64,000 nucleotides of DNA from Paenibacillus sp. FSL R5-0766 (GTDB lineage: Bacteria > Bacillota > Bacilli > Paenibacillales > Paenibacillaceae). A program made the translations under genes and the position numbers. How positions within the stretch are numbered: the first letter of the stretch is position 1; each line of letters begins with the position of its first letter. The stretch spans positions 5,518,001-5,582,000 of the forward strand of contig NZ_CP150227.1 in NCBI RefSeq assembly GCF_037971845.1, in the 5' to 3' direction. The notes beneath the pieces were generated by a model. It made no database searches. It was not told the origin of the DNA and saw only the letters and a list, made by a program, of their open reading frames with translations. Shown here piece after piece: positions 34,493 to 43,250 of the stretch.

Positions 34493-35361
34493 TCCGGAAT
34501 TGTGAATCCGTATTTCTTGAAGATATCGAGCACTTCAGGGGTTTGTAAATACGCATAGAATTGTTCGGCTTCCGTACGGTGTTTCGTTCCTTCAATAATA
34601 CCTACCGGATAATTGGCTGGTGTGTAGCTATTCTTCTCCACCTCAAACGCAATTTTCACCTGATCCGAAGTAAGAGCATCCGTTTTATATACAAATCCTG
34701 CATCTGCATTACCTGTCTCTACATATTGAAGAACCTGTCTAACGTCTTTCCCCTGCACAAGTTTGCTTTCCAGTTCATCCCACAGCTTGGCATTGGTCAG
34801 AGCTTCCTTGGCATAGGTTCCCGCAGGCACACTTTCCGGAATCCCAATCGCTACCGTCCTGATGGAGTCGCTGGTGAGATCCGTTTCACTGGTTACTGTG
34901 TGGGTCCCATCTGCTGGCACAATCGCCACCAGTGAATTCTGTAGCAAGTTCTTCTGATCGCCCGATGCAATCAGGTTTTCATCCACTAGCGCATTCATAT
35001 TTTTTGTTGCCGCCGATACAAAGACATCAGCCGGGGCACCCTGTTCAATCTGCTGTTGCAAGGCACCCGAGGCGCCAAAGTTAAAATTAAGTTCTATATA
35101 AGGATTAGCTAGCTCATAATTGTTTTCAATCTCTTTCATCGCATCGGTCAGACTTGCCGCCGCAGAGATTGTCAGATCTACCGTTTCCTGCGGATCGGTA
35201 TTTTCTGCTGATGAACTTTCACCTGATGCCGCTGGTGTTGAGGTCGTTTGTTCTGCACCCGTGGATGTATCCGTAGTGCCCGTGTTTGCGCCGCAACCAG
35301 CCAATACAAGAGCCAGTCCCAGTGACATACTTCCCAACACATATCCAATTCTCTTTCTCAT
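34489..35361 (-). CDS. modA: molybdate-binding lipoprotein
   Basis: This 290-residue lipoprotein has the lipobox LVLAGCG (Cys near residue 23) and a Ser/Thr-rich linker to about residue 60. The mature ModA fold opens with LTISAAASLTDAMKEIENNYE, followed by NFGASGALQQQIEQGAPADVFVSA, with the Ser residues that hold the oxyanion. The C-terminal YFILN-type end is replaced by FYAYLQTPEVLDIFKKYGF, usual for ModA. GGGGGAGAAATGA fixes the start. It is divergent from the regulator at 35599. Confidence 0.92.
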   Translation of the reverse strand: MRKRIGYVLGSMSLGLALVLAGCGANTGTTDTSTGAEQTTSTPAASGESSSAENTDPQETVDLTISAAASLTDAMKEIENNYELANPYIELNFNFGASGALQQQIEQGAPADVFVSAATKNMNALVDENLIASGDQKNLLQNSLVAIVPADGTHTVTSETDLTSDSIRTVAIGIPESVPAGTYAKEALTNAKLWDELESKLVQGKDVRQVLQYVETGNADAGFVYKTDALTSDQVKIAFEVEKNSYTPANYPVGIIEGTKHRTEAEQFYAYLQTPEVLDIFKKYGFTIPE

Positions 35362-35385
35362 TCATTTCTCCCCCAACGTTATCTT

Positions 35386-35417
35386 TAGATATAACTAGTT
35401 ATAATTGATTATATCTA
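35386..35417. promoter_or_regulatory. palindromic operator-like site between modA and its regulator
   Basis: TATAACTAGTTATA at 35390-35403 is a perfect 14-base palindrome. It lies inside a wider inverted repeat with outer arms TAGATATAA and TTATATCTA. It stands about 25 bases upstream of the modA start codon, on the side shared with the divergent regulator. A molybdate-responsive operator is likely by position. Confidence 0.5.
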
Positions 35418-35598
35418 ATTATACACAAGACAAAAAAAATGGGAAGGTGATTAAGATCACATTTGGCTTTTGTTATCTGTCCTATGCGTGTATTGCGTGT
35501 TCTCAGGTTTATGGCATCCCTCAATTAATGATATAGTACAAGAAACATTCATAACAAAACCATCATTGCTCTATACCTTTGAAGGAGGATCTTCACTT

Positions 35599-36642
35599 AT
35601 GACGGAGGAGCAATCCTACACAACCGAAGAAATATCCAAGCTACTCAAAATATCGAAACTGACAGTTTATGACCTGATCAAAAAAGGAGACCTCGTCGCA
35701 TACCGTGTAGGTAAACAAATGCGGATTGATGCTACCGATCTGGAGGCATATAAACGTCGCTCCAAGCAACTTCAGTCCTCAGGTCAGCGTATCCCGACTC
35801 CTCATCAGACCTCGGCATCAGGAACTCACCCAGGTCAGGGTGATTTTCAGAGAACTTCCTTACAATCAACTACACCCGTTGGGTCTGCGCATGCGATTAC
35901 TCCAGCGAGTTCTGCCCATGCAATGACTGCTGTACCACGGCATCTGGTCATAACAGGTCAGGATGTCAGTCTGGACATTTTAATGCGCCATATGGAAAAA
36001 CAAACTCGGGACATTCGTCCGCTACGTTCGTTCATGGGTAGTCTGGATGGGCTTATCTCGATGTATCGCGGTGAGTCCGATCTGGTCAGCACCCATCTGC
36101 TCGACGGAGATACCGGTGAGTATAATCTGCCGTATATTCGCAAAATTCTGACAGGACGATCTTATGTTGTGGTGAACTTGCTATCACGTCCTGCCGGACT
36201 GTACGTACAGCGTGGTAATCCGCAGAACTTACAGAATTGGACCGATCTGAGCAAGCCTGAGCTTCGACTCGCTAATCGGGAGATAGGTTCTGGCGCGCGT
36301 GTATTGCTGGATGAGCAACTTCGACTGCATGGAATTCCTGCCGCAGGTCTGATCGGATATCAAGTCGAAGAAACCAGTCACATGGGCGTGGCGGCCAAAG
36401 TCAGTTCAGGTGAAGCTGATGTCGGAGTTGGCATTGAGAAGGCTGCGCGACTTGTGGGACAGGTTGATTTTATCCCGCTCATTCAGGAACGTTATGATCT
36501 GGTCATGCTGAGGAAGCAAGGTAATGAAGCCTGGACAGAATCTGTACTGCGAATTCTCCAATCGCCGGAGTTCAGACAGGAACTGCAATCATTCGAGGGA
36601 TATGATGTATCCCGGACAGGTGAGATTTTGTACGAAGCATAG
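35599..36642 (+). CDS. molybdate-type regulator: excisionase-like HTH plus PBP-like domain (YvgK-like)
   Basis: This 347-residue protein has an N-terminal excisionase/MerR-like helix-turn-helix (TTEEISKLLKISKLTVYDLI, then YRVGKQMRIDATDLEAYKR). A linker of about 70 residues follows. The C-terminal periplasmic-binding-like domain (about 115-345) resembles COG1910: MGSLDGLISMYRGESDLVSTHLLD, NREIGSGARVLLDEQL and SGEADVGVGIEKAAR. Divergent to modA, it probably binds molybdate or molybdopterin and controls the uptake genes. GGAGGATCTTCACTT fixes the ATG at 35599; the frame is open further up without a ribosome site. Confidence 0.85.
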   Translation: MTEEQSYTTEEISKLLKISKLTVYDLIKKGDLVAYRVGKQMRIDATDLEAYKRRSKQLQSSGQRIPTPHQTSASGTHPGQGDFQRTSLQSTTPVGSAHAITPASSAHAMTAVPRHLVITGQDVSLDILMRHMEKQTRDIRPLRSFMGSLDGLISMYRGESDLVSTHLLDGDTGEYNLPYIRKILTGRSYVVVNLLSRPAGLYVQRGNPQNLQNWTDLSKPELRLANREIGSGARVLLDEQLRLHGIPAAGLIGYQVEETSHMGVAAKVSSGEADVGVGIEKAARLVGQVDFIPLIQERYDLVMLRKQGNEAWTESVLRILQSPEFRQELQSFEGYDVSRTGEILYEA

Positions 36643-36707
36643 TTATACCAAATGTAGACAATAACAGCCCATACTCATCGTGTATTCAACATTACATCCT
36701 GCATATA

Positions 36708-36740
36708 TAAAACGCCTTGCAATGGCTGCAAGGCGTTTTT
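36708..36740 (+). terminator. terminator after the YvgK-like gene
   Basis: AACGCCTTGCA and TGCAAGGCGTT form a perfect stem followed by TTTTT on the plus strand, 70 bases after the stop. An A run on the left also allows use for the convergent galactosidase gene. Confidence 0.85.
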
Positions 36741-36772
36741 GGTGTTTCTTTCTATATATATGAATGAATTTC

Positions 36773-38827
36773 TTAATGTGGCAAATCGATCTCAAAAATG
36801 AACACACCATACGCGGGCATGTTGATCTCATTCTGAAGTGTTGTACCTGACAGTAACTCTTTTGCTTGCTTCTTAAGCTTGATAGCCACTTGTTGATCCG
36901 AGTAGTTCAGTAAAAATACATAAGCTTTATCCTTACCGGAACGGATACCAAGCTCAACTTCGGAAGGTACCTCTACCAGGTCACCTACAGGTGAAGATAG
37001 CCCTATTTCATCCAGGAGAGCATCTACGACCGGTTCATTGTAAGCCGCCCCATAATACCATACTTGCCCCTGACCTACCACACGTTTGGTCAATGCAGGA
37101 CTACCTGCATAATATTCGGATGTATACTCAGCCACAACCTGTACGTCAGCATGCTCCACATGAAGAACTTCATTAAATCCGGCCGTTGACGTACCCTCCC
37201 GAAGTCGCTCACTCCCCCCACTCCATTGCAGTTTGGCTGCGGGAATGGTTCCTTTGATTAAGGTAAAGTCCTCTACGGTTACACCACATAACTCAGCGAC
37301 AGCCCCAGGGAACGGTCTCATATAACAATGCCCCTTGAGATCCTTATATCCGGTGCGCGCACCGAAAAACAGGGTTCCCCCTTGACTGACATAGGCTTGC
37401 AGAAGTTCTGCTGTCTCGTCTGTCATGATGGCCGGATGAGCATAGATGATCACCTTATATTCGGATAACTCCTCCAGTGTTGTCGTTGGTTGCAGTGTAA
37501 CCATGTCCGTCGGAATATGACGATACTGGAGCTGTTTATACCAGGAGCGTACACTCTGTTGCTGAAGCGGGCCGTGCCACTCGTCCAACTCTCCGTCCCA
37601 GATGTTATCGTAATCCTGTAGGATCGCAACATCGGCTTGATATGTAGTGCCCGCAATAACACGCCCGATCTTGGCAAACTCTTCCCCTACTTGTGCAACC
37701 TCGCGTACTCTTCTGTTGGGTTGATTATGGTAATCATTGATGCCATGCCAGTACATCTCGGTGCCAAATGTTGCCGTCCGCCAGCGGAAGTAGACGAGCA
37801 GATCTGTTCCGTGAAGAACAGATTGATATGACCATAATCGGATCTGCCCCGGTCTCGGAGTTCCCATGCCTATACTGTCGACCCAGCCTCCCGGCCCAGA
37901 CTGTTGTTCCATGACGCAGAAGTTCGGTGACATATTGCGTACGTTGGACAGTTTCATGCTCCAGGCCCGATCTTGTAATGAGTTATCGTCTGTCCCTGGG
38001 AAGATCGTGGCAAACTGCGGATACGAATCATAGGAGAAGAAATCCAATAAATCCTCTGTCATTTCATGATTATCCAAGTGTCCAAACGTACCGTTTGTTG
38101 TGATCCAATGTTCCGGGTCCAGTTCGCGAATGATGTCCACCTGAAGCTTGGCAAATGAAATGGCATTGGCGGAGATGAATCTCTTTTCATCTAGTGCCAA
38201 ATGAGGATTTGGCGATTGGCTGACCATATTTCGGGTAAGGTGAACTTGCTCCCAGTCAGTATAGGTCTGACTCCAGAAAACGGTTCCCCATGCTTGGTTC
38301 AGGTTCTCCAACGATTCATAACGATCCTTTAACCATTCACGGAAGGCGACATGGTCAGCCTCAGCATAGAAAACATCCATATGACAATTGAATTCGTTAT
38401 CGATCTGCCAGCCAATAAGAGCCGGATGATCTTTATAGGCAATCACCATATTGCGCACGATTTTCTCACATTTCTGTCTGTAGATTGGGCTGCTGTAATT
38501 GGTATGACGCCGCATACCGTGTTGATACAACACCCCGTCCTTATTTGCGTTTAATACTTCAGGATATTTGGATGTTAACCATGCTGGTGGAGTTGCAGTA
38601 GGTGTTCCTAAAATAACACTTAAACCGTATTGATGCGCCAGATCCAATGCCTTCTGGAAAAAACTAAAATCGAACTGACCTTCTTCCGGTTCAAAGATGG
38701 ACCATGCAAATTCAGCCATCCGAATAACTGTGATATTCATCTCTTTCATTCTACGGAAATCGTCCTCCCACAACGCTTCCGACCAGTGCTCAGGGTAATA
38801 ACAGACCCCCATTTTTAATTCATCCAT
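36773..38827 (-). CDS. GH42 beta-galactosidase
   Basis: This 684-residue enzyme hydrolyses terminal beta-galactosides, usually short plant-derived oligosaccharides, in the cytoplasm. The TIM barrel starts GVCYYPEHWSEALWEDDFRRM. The catalytic acid/base is Glu about 145 (GWQIDNEFN), the nucleophile Glu about 307 (FCVMEQQSGPGGW). The trimerisation domain with ILQDYDNIWDGE near 400 and the C-terminal beta domain follow. There is no signal peptide. ATG 38827 gives the usual family length; AAAGGTGG lies about 14 bases upstream, rather far. Divergent to an AraC regulator. Confidence 0.92.
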   Translation of the reverse strand: MDELKMGVCYYPEHWSEALWEDDFRRMKEMNITVIRMAEFAWSIFEPEEGQFDFSFFQKALDLAHQYGLSVILGTPTATPPAWLTSKYPEVLNANKDGVLYQHGMRRHTNYSSPIYRQKCEKIVRNMVIAYKDHPALIGWQIDNEFNCHMDVFYAEADHVAFREWLKDRYESLENLNQAWGTVFWSQTYTDWEQVHLTRNMVSQSPNPHLALDEKRFISANAISFAKLQVDIIRELDPEHWITTNGTFGHLDNHEMTEDLLDFFSYDSYPQFATIFPGTDDNSLQDRAWSMKLSNVRNMSPNFCVMEQQSGPGGWVDSIGMGTPRPGQIRLWSYQSVLHGTDLLVYFRWRTATFGTEMYWHGINDYHNQPNRRVREVAQVGEEFAKIGRVIAGTTYQADVAILQDYDNIWDGELDEWHGPLQQQSVRSWYKQLQYRHIPTDMVTLQPTTTLEELSEYKVIIYAHPAIMTDETAELLQAYVSQGGTLFFGARTGYKDLKGHCYMRPFPGAVAELCGVTVEDFTLIKGTIPAAKLQWSGGSERLREGTSTAGFNEVLHVEHADVQVVAEYTSEYYAGSPALTKRVVGQGQVWYYGAAYNEPVVDALLDEIGLSSPVGDLVEVPSEVELGIRSGKDKAYVFLLNYSDQQVAIKLKKQAKELLSGTTLQNEINMPAYGVFIFEIDLPH

Positions 38828-39026
38828 TTGGATTGATTTTGCCACCTTTAATTGCCCCCTTAACCTGCCATATTGCCTCCATTCTATTGGAACCTTCACA
38901 TATAATAAATGACAAGATTATGCGACTTATAATAAAATATTGTCATTGCTGAATATTCAAATAACAGTGGGATGAATCCATTTCAGTTCACTACATAAAA
39001 ATATTGCGTTCAAACGGAGGATGCAC

Positions 39027-39878
39027 GTGAAAGAACACATCTTTCTCCCCAAGCCGATTTTTCCCAGACATGTATGCTTTCCCGATTTTATTGGAGGATA
39101 CAGTGACTTTCCGAAACATCGTGTACATCGAGAATATGGCACAACCGAAATCAACTTGGATCAATGCTACAATTTGCACCTTGTCCTGGACGGTAAAGGA
39201 TTCCTGGATACGGGAACCACTTGTTATGAGCTAACACGAGGGCAGGGATTCCTCTATGGTCCCGGTCTCAGACAAACCTACTACTCAGATTTGGATGATC
39301 CTTGGAGTATTCGTTGGATTCACTTCTACGGAATTCGTCTCGAAGAACTGTTAAATGGAAAAGGCGTTGACGAGCCCTGGCTATTTCAATGTTCCAACTT
39401 CCCGGTGGTTACCGCGCTCATGGATCGATTACTGGAGCTCGGCAGAGGCTATCAGGTGGAGGACGAGCACAGTGTGGCAGCTACACTATATGAACTTCTG
39501 ACCCGATTGCAATCCGCAGCGAGCCAAATTAATGTTTCGCTCAATCACACTTCAGAGCGAATTCGTGAAGCAGGGAATTATATTCGTTCCCATAGTAACG
39601 AGCACATTACACTAGACCATGCTGCCGGGATTGCCGGATACAGTACAACATACTTTAGCCGAAAATTCAGTCAGACGTTTGGAATCTCTTTCCCGGAATT
39701 CCTCTTGGAATCCAGGTTATTGCATGCGAAACAGCTGCTCGCAACAACCAATCTTTCCATTAAACAAATCACACTGGAAACGGGATTTTCACAGTCAAGT
39801 TACTTCATCCGATGTTTTAAAACCCAAGAAAACGTAACACCTATGCAATTTCGAATGATGCACAATCATTCGTTATAG
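39027..39878 (+). CDS. AraC family transcriptional regulator
   Basis: This 283-residue protein has an N-terminal cupin sensor (INLDQCYNLHLVLDGKGFLDTG, YELTRGQGFLYGPGLRQTYYSD, WIHFYGI). The C-terminal AraC double helix-turn-helix (about 180-280) reads ITLDHAAGIAGYSTTYFSRKF, then IKQITLETGFSQSSYFIRCFK. Divergent to the GH42 gene, it most likely activates it in response to a galactoside. I choose GTG 39027 because GGAGG lies six bases before it; the ATG at 39021 touches the ribosome site. Confidence 0.9.
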   Translation: MKEHIFLPKPIFPRHVCFPDFIGGYSDFPKHRVHREYGTTEINLDQCYNLHLVLDGKGFLDTGTTCYELTRGQGFLYGPGLRQTYYSDLDDPWSIRWIHFYGIRLEELLNGKGVDEPWLFQCSNFPVVTALMDRLLELGRGYQVEDEHSVAATLYELLTRLQSAASQINVSLNHTSERIREAGNYIRSHSNEHITLDHAAGIAGYSTTYFSRKFSQTFGISFPEFLLESRLLHAKQLLATTNLSIKQITLETGFSQSSYFIRCFKTQENVTPMQFRMMHNHSL

Positions 39879-39912
39879 GCATGGCACGTATTTCTTGATC
39901 AAGACGACGTAA

Positions 39913-39947
39913 AAGAAGACTCTGCATACAACATGCAGAGTCTTCTT
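39913..39947. terminator. bidirectional terminator
   Basis: GAAGACTCTGCAT and ATGCAGAGTCTTC form a perfect stem around ACAAC, between the convergent AraC and XRE genes, with A- and T-rich flanks. Confidence 0.8.
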
Positions 39948-39956
39948 CGGTCATTT

Positions 39957-40190
39957 TTATAAATGCTCATTCGTATCTTCGTCCTCGTCAGCCTTATATT
40001 CCAATATATCTCCAGGCTGACAATCCAGTGCTTTACAGATGGCATCCAGAGTGGATAAACGGATCGCTTTGGCTTTTCCTGTTTTTAATATGGAAATATT
40101 GGCGATCGTGATCTCAACTCTCTCGGCAAGCTCGGTAACTGTCATTTTCCGCTTTGCCAACATCACATCAATATTGATTATAATGGCCAT
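39957..40190 (-). CDS. XRE family regulator (YozG-like)
   Basis: This 77-residue Cro/C1-type protein has the helix-turn-helix KRKMTVTELAERVEITIANIS and IRLSTLDAICKALDCQPGDIL, with a short acidic tail (DEDEDTNEHL). Small XRE proteins of this type usually follow DUF2975 membrane proteins, as here, only nine bases downstream. TGAGGTGAATAT precedes the ATG. The regulated genes are unknown; autoregulation is likely. Confidence 0.88.
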   Translation of the reverse strand: MAIIINIDVMLAKRKMTVTELAERVEITIANISILKTGKAKAIRLSTLDAICKALDCQPGDILEYKADEDEDTNEHL

Positions 40191-40199
40191 ATATTCACC

Positions 40200-40676
40200 T
40201 CAGACCACTAGGTCATTTTCTGATTTGATATCAATCGCTTCCTGTAACAATCTTTGGAGCACAGCGGAAAATACTGCAATGACCAATGAAGCAAAAACAG
40301 GAACCATCCCCATAAGAATGAGGCCTGGGGCATCATCTTTCTCTGCGACAACATAAACAAATGGCAACATCACAAAATAGAGACTACTGATTACAATAGC
40401 ACAATATTTTATTGTTTTTAAGGATTTCACCGACATTAGAGAGAATGCTTCATTTTTGTCGATGTAACTTAGCAGACGGAATGCCTGGTACAGTGCAACA
40501 ATAAACGGAATAACGGACACATACATAATAATCACTATGGGGTATAGTGCACCTGCATAATTCGGATTCACTGGATTGTTCGCTAACCAGGGTATGCCGA
40601 ATATACACAAGGCAAGAATGGGAACACCAATAAGCAACACAGCCAATTTTAAAAAGAGGGTCGTACCTCGCTTCAC
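40200..40676 (-). CDS. DUF2975 domain membrane protein
   Basis: This 158-residue protein has four membrane segments (LFLKLAVLLIGVPILALCIFG, LYPIVIIMYVSVIPFIVALY, YCAIVISSLYFVMLPFVYVV, LILMGMVPVFASLVIAVFS) and the short LLSYIDKNEAFSLMSVKSL loop near 75 typical of DUF2975. The paired XRE gene follows. Start GTG at 40676 with GAGGTG six bases upstream; a GTG nine bases further up overlaps the ribosome site. Function unknown. Confidence 0.85.
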   Translation of the reverse strand: MKRGTTLFLKLAVLLIGVPILALCIFGIPWLANNPVNPNYAGALYPIVIIMYVSVIPFIVALYQAFRLLSYIDKNEAFSLMSVKSLKTIKYCAIVISSLYFVMLPFVYVVAEKDDAPGLILMGMVPVFASLVIAVFSAVLQRLLQEAIDIKSENDLVV

Positions 40677-40834
40677 AAAAAGCACCTCACTTGTTTTAAG
40701 TGATATGAATTTATCACATCATTTATCGTTTTACAATAAATTTTTATTGCAAAACAGATTTTATTTATTTTTTTGTCCATTAAAGAAGGAAGATCAAAAG
40801 ATCGTCCCCACTTTGCATCAGTGATCCTTGGACA

Positions 40835-40877
40835 CAAAAAAAGCCCAAAGATAGCCACTGAATGTGGTTATCTTTGA
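40835..40877 (-). terminator. terminator of the DUF3024 gene
   Basis: On the minus strand CAAAGATAACCAC pairs with GTGGCTATCTTTG (one mismatch) around a 5-base loop and is followed by a T run. It lies just after the stop at 40884 and probably ends the cobW-rpsN-DUF3024 unit. Confidence 0.75.
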
Positions 40878-40883
40878 ACTCGC

Positions 40884-41225
40884 TCACGTACGCCAGAACA
40901 GTCCAGCTTCATCCCGTTCCACCTGTTCAAGCACATTCTCAAAATCGGAACAAGGTGTAATAACATCTACCGGATTCCAGCTGCTATGTTCATCTCTGGC
41001 ATACACTTTCCACTGATTTTCTTCCCAGTAAAATCGGGCAATATGCATCTTGTCCCATTGATACCGTTCCTCGGCGGGTCTTTCTTCGGTCAAGATTAAT
41101 TCATTGTCATTCATCTCATATGTCAACTTCACCATCGTACGCAGTGGCGCAGGTACCTTCTCGTGAATATATCCGTTCATTACCGACTGAATTCTTCGTA
41201 ACGTAAACGAGTCCAGCATGAACAT
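40884..41225 (-). CDS. DUF3024 family protein
   Basis: This 113-residue protein contains LRTMVKLTYEMNDNELILTEERP, HIARFYWEENQWKVYARDEHSSW and ENVLEQVERDEAGLFWR, which matches my memory of DUF3024, a small family of unknown function. The ATG at 41225 follows GAAAGG at six bases. It directly follows the zinc-independent S14 gene, so it may be co-expressed under zinc limitation; this is context only. Confidence 0.7.
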   Translation of the reverse strand: MFMLDSFTLRRIQSVMNGYIHEKVPAPLRTMVKLTYEMNDNELILTEERPAEERYQWDKMHIARFYWEENQWKVYARDEHSSWNPVDVITPCSDFENVLEQVERDEAGLFWRT

Positions 41226-41262
41226 GCACATCCTTTCAGCAAAATACCACCCTTTGATCATT

Positions 41263-41532
41263 TTACCAACTGGATTTTGTTACCCCAGGAATCTGACCTT
41301 GATGAGCCAGTTCTCTGAACTTAATTCGAGATACCTTGAACTTGCGTAGATAACCCCGCGGGCGACCTGTCACTTCACAACGGTTCTTCAAACGAGTTGG
41401 AGATGCATTCCGTGGCAATTTCTGCAATGCTTCATAATCCCCTTTTTCCTTCAGCTCCCGGCGCAGGTCCGCATATTTTGCCACGATCGCCTGACGTTGC
41501 TTCTCACGTACCACTTTAGATTTTTTAGCCAT
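41263..41532 (-). CDS. rpsN: 30S ribosomal protein S14, zinc-independent form
   Basis: This 89-residue S14 ([45 protein letters not shown]) is the long form. It lacks the CxxC...CxxC zinc ribbon found in the 61-residue form. In B. subtilis the equivalent (YhzA) is made under zinc limitation through Zur. Here it lies downstream of a CobW-type gene with a Zur-box-like site, with repeat copy 2 in between. No separate Zur site is visible directly before it. AAGGAGCTGTCATTC precedes the ATG. Confidence 0.93.
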   Translation of the reverse strand: MAKKSKVVREKQRQAIVAKYADLRRELKEKGDYEALQKLPRNASPTRLKNRCEVTGRPRGYLRKFKVSRIKFRELAHQGQIPGVTKSSW

Positions 41533-41570
41533 GAATGACAGCTCCTTATTGATTGAATTTATGTTTATTT

Positions 41571-41768
41571 ATCTATATAAATTGAACTAAAGAATATTTA
41601 CACTGCACACTCCGATGACAGAACAACCTTCCGATCGCTGTTATCCCCAGATTTTTTTGATTCCTTTTACAAAGGGTAAATCCGGGGATAAAGGCGAACG
41701 CTCCGCTTCTTCAGGTTCTTTCTGTCCTCTCCGTTTTGTGTAAATGTTATTTCAATTTATATAGATGT
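41571..41768. repeat. folded repeat family, copy 2
   Basis: Outer arms ATCTATATAAATTGAA (41571-41586) and TTCAATTTATATAGAT (41752-41766) pair almost perfectly, and TTTACAC and GTGTAAA pair just inside them. The core aligns with copies 1 and 3. TTATCCCC pairs with GGGGATAA and GATTT with AAATC, around the apical stem CCTTT-TAC-AAAGG. It fills the gap between the cobW-type gene and rpsN. Confidence 0.88.
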
Positions 41769-41810
41769 GCTTATACAACGCTACTCCCAATGCAAACATC
41801 AACTTCCGAA

Positions 41811-43007
41811 TTATACGCCTTCCACAGGCCATGGCAGCGGATTGTCGAAATGACCCCAATCGGCTAACATTTCTTCATCACTAAGCAGGCACTGGTCCAG
41901 CTCGTCTTCAATGTTCTCACGCTCCATTTCGATCCCAATCATGACAAGCTCCGTCTGACGATCTCCCCACTGGGCATCCCATTTCTCCAGAACATCCGGC
42001 TCGTTACGTAAAATCTCTTCTTTGTCCGCTTCCGGCAACGCCGCGACCCAATGTCCCGCAGGACCAAACTGAATGGATGGCCCTGCCTGACTGAGGCTTG
42101 CAGCAACATCCCCTTCAGCCGCGAGCCATACCAAACCTTTGGCACGTACCACTTCTTCCGGCCAGTAACTCATGAACTCAGCCAGACGGGAAGGATGGAA
42201 TGGCTTTCTGCGACGATAAACGAAGGAACCAATGCCATACTCCTCCGTTTCCGGTGTGTGCGACTCCTTCTCCAGTTCCTGAATCCATCCAGCGGACATG
42301 CTCACTTTCTCAAAATCAAAGCGGCCTGTATTCAGAATCTCAGACGGATTCACCTGTCCATTCTCAGTCCGAATGATCTTGGCGTTAGACTGTAACTTGC
42401 GGATGATGCCTTCCAGCTTGTTAAGCTCGGTGTCATCGACCAGATCACATTTGTTCAGTAGCAGCACATCACAGGTTTCGATCTGATCGATCAACAAGTC
42501 TACGACGTCACGGGTGTCCTCATCTCCAGTTGCCTGATTACGATCCAGAAGACTCTGTCCTGATCCAAAATCATGCCAGAATCGATTGGCATCCACCACC
42601 GTTACCAGACAATCCAATCGGGCCAGGCGAGTCAGATCAATACCCGACTCCTCATCGGCGTATGTAAAGGTCTGTGCAACTGGAACAGGTTCACTGATGC
42701 CCGTGGATTCGATCAAAATATAGTCATACTTGCCTTCGTTCACCAACTTCTCAATCTCTTGCATCAGATCATCACGCAAGGTGCAGCAGATACAACCGTT
42801 CGACAACTCCACCAACTTCTCTTCGGTTCGAGACAAGGTTGCCTCCCCCTTGACCAGTGCAGCATCAATGTTCACCTCACTCATGTCGTTGACAATCACC
42901 GCAACTTTGAGCCCCTGTCTGTTGTTCAACACATGATTCAAAACCGTTGTTTTCCCTGAACCGAGGTAACCACTCAGTACGGTTACCGGAACTTGCTTTT
43001 GTGTCAT
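41811..43007 (-). CDS. CobW/COG0523 GTPase, zinc metallochaperone (YciC/ZagA-like)
   Basis: This 398-residue GTPase has Walker A GYLGSGKTT near residue 13 and the metal-binding motif GCICCTL (71-77). Further along are LIESTGISEP near 99, the guanine-specifying LNKCDLV near 160 and the C-terminal CobW_C domain (RRRKPFHPSRLAEFMSYWPEEVVRAKGLVWLA). The C terminus is acidic. Such proteins deliver zinc to target enzymes under zinc stress. The Zur-box-like site at 43051 and zinc-independent S14 downstream support a zinc rather than cobalt role. The ATG overlaps TAGAAATCTACTCC-type weak ribosome sequence with AAGGAG about 10 bases up. Confidence 0.9.
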   Translation of the reverse strand: MTQKQVPVTVLSGYLGSGKTTVLNHVLNNRQGLKVAVIVNDMSEVNIDAALVKGEATLSRTEEKLVELSNGCICCTLRDDLMQEIEKLVNEGKYDYILIESTGISEPVPVAQTFTYADEESGIDLTRLARLDCLVTVVDANRFWHDFGSGQSLLDRNQATGDEDTRDVVDLLIDQIETCDVLLLNKCDLVDDTELNKLEGIIRKLQSNAKIIRTENGQVNPSEILNTGRFDFEKVSMSAGWIQELEKESHTPETEEYGIGSFVYRRRKPFHPSRLAEFMSYWPEEVVRAKGLVWLAAEGDVAASLSQAGPSIQFGPAGHWVAALPEADKEEILRNEPDVLEKWDAQWGDRQTELVMIGIEMERENIEDELDQCLLSDEEMLADWGHFDNPLPWPVEGV

Positions 43008-43050
43008 AGAAATCTACTCCTTATATGTGCAGTCTGTGTAATCCAGACCT

Positions 43051-43073
43051 TAATAGTAATTATTACGATTAAC
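43051..43073 (-). promoter_or_regulatory. Zur box upstream of the zinc metallochaperone
   Basis: The dyad contains AGTAATTATTACGATTAA. It matches the Bacillus Zur consensus (a TCGTAAT-N-ATTACGA palindrome) except in one half site. It is about 45 bases upstream of the start codon, and 22 bases around it are identical to the site at 54087-54108. Zur with zinc would repress here. Confidence 0.8.
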
Positions 43074-43132
43074 AACATTGACTATAATCCTGTTTCACGG
43101 TCGTTGTCAAACTATTTTTGATTTCAACCTGC

Positions 43133-43165
43133 AAAAAAACAAAAAAAGGCTGATGACCAGCCCTT
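43133..43165 (-). terminator. terminator after the MFS exporter operon
   Basis: On the minus strand AAGGGCTG pairs with CAGCCTTT around GTCAT and is followed by a long T run. It separates the zincophore operon from the cobW-type unit. Confidence 0.8.
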
Positions 43166-43220
43166 GCACTTTCGCATCCTGAGGATACGTTTTGGCAAGA
43201 AGTGAGTCATAAACCTCCTC

Positions 43221-43250
43221 TGTAAATGTTCTTTAGTTCAATTTATATAG
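43221..43250. repeat. solo arm of the folded repeat family
   Basis: These 30 bases contain TGTAAATGTTCTTTAG and TTCAATTTATATAG and match the reverse complement of the left arm of copy 2 (41572-41602) with one mismatch. The stop codon and last codons of the neighbouring MFS gene lie inside it. No second arm or core is present, apart from CCTCCTC just before it. Confidence 0.75.
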
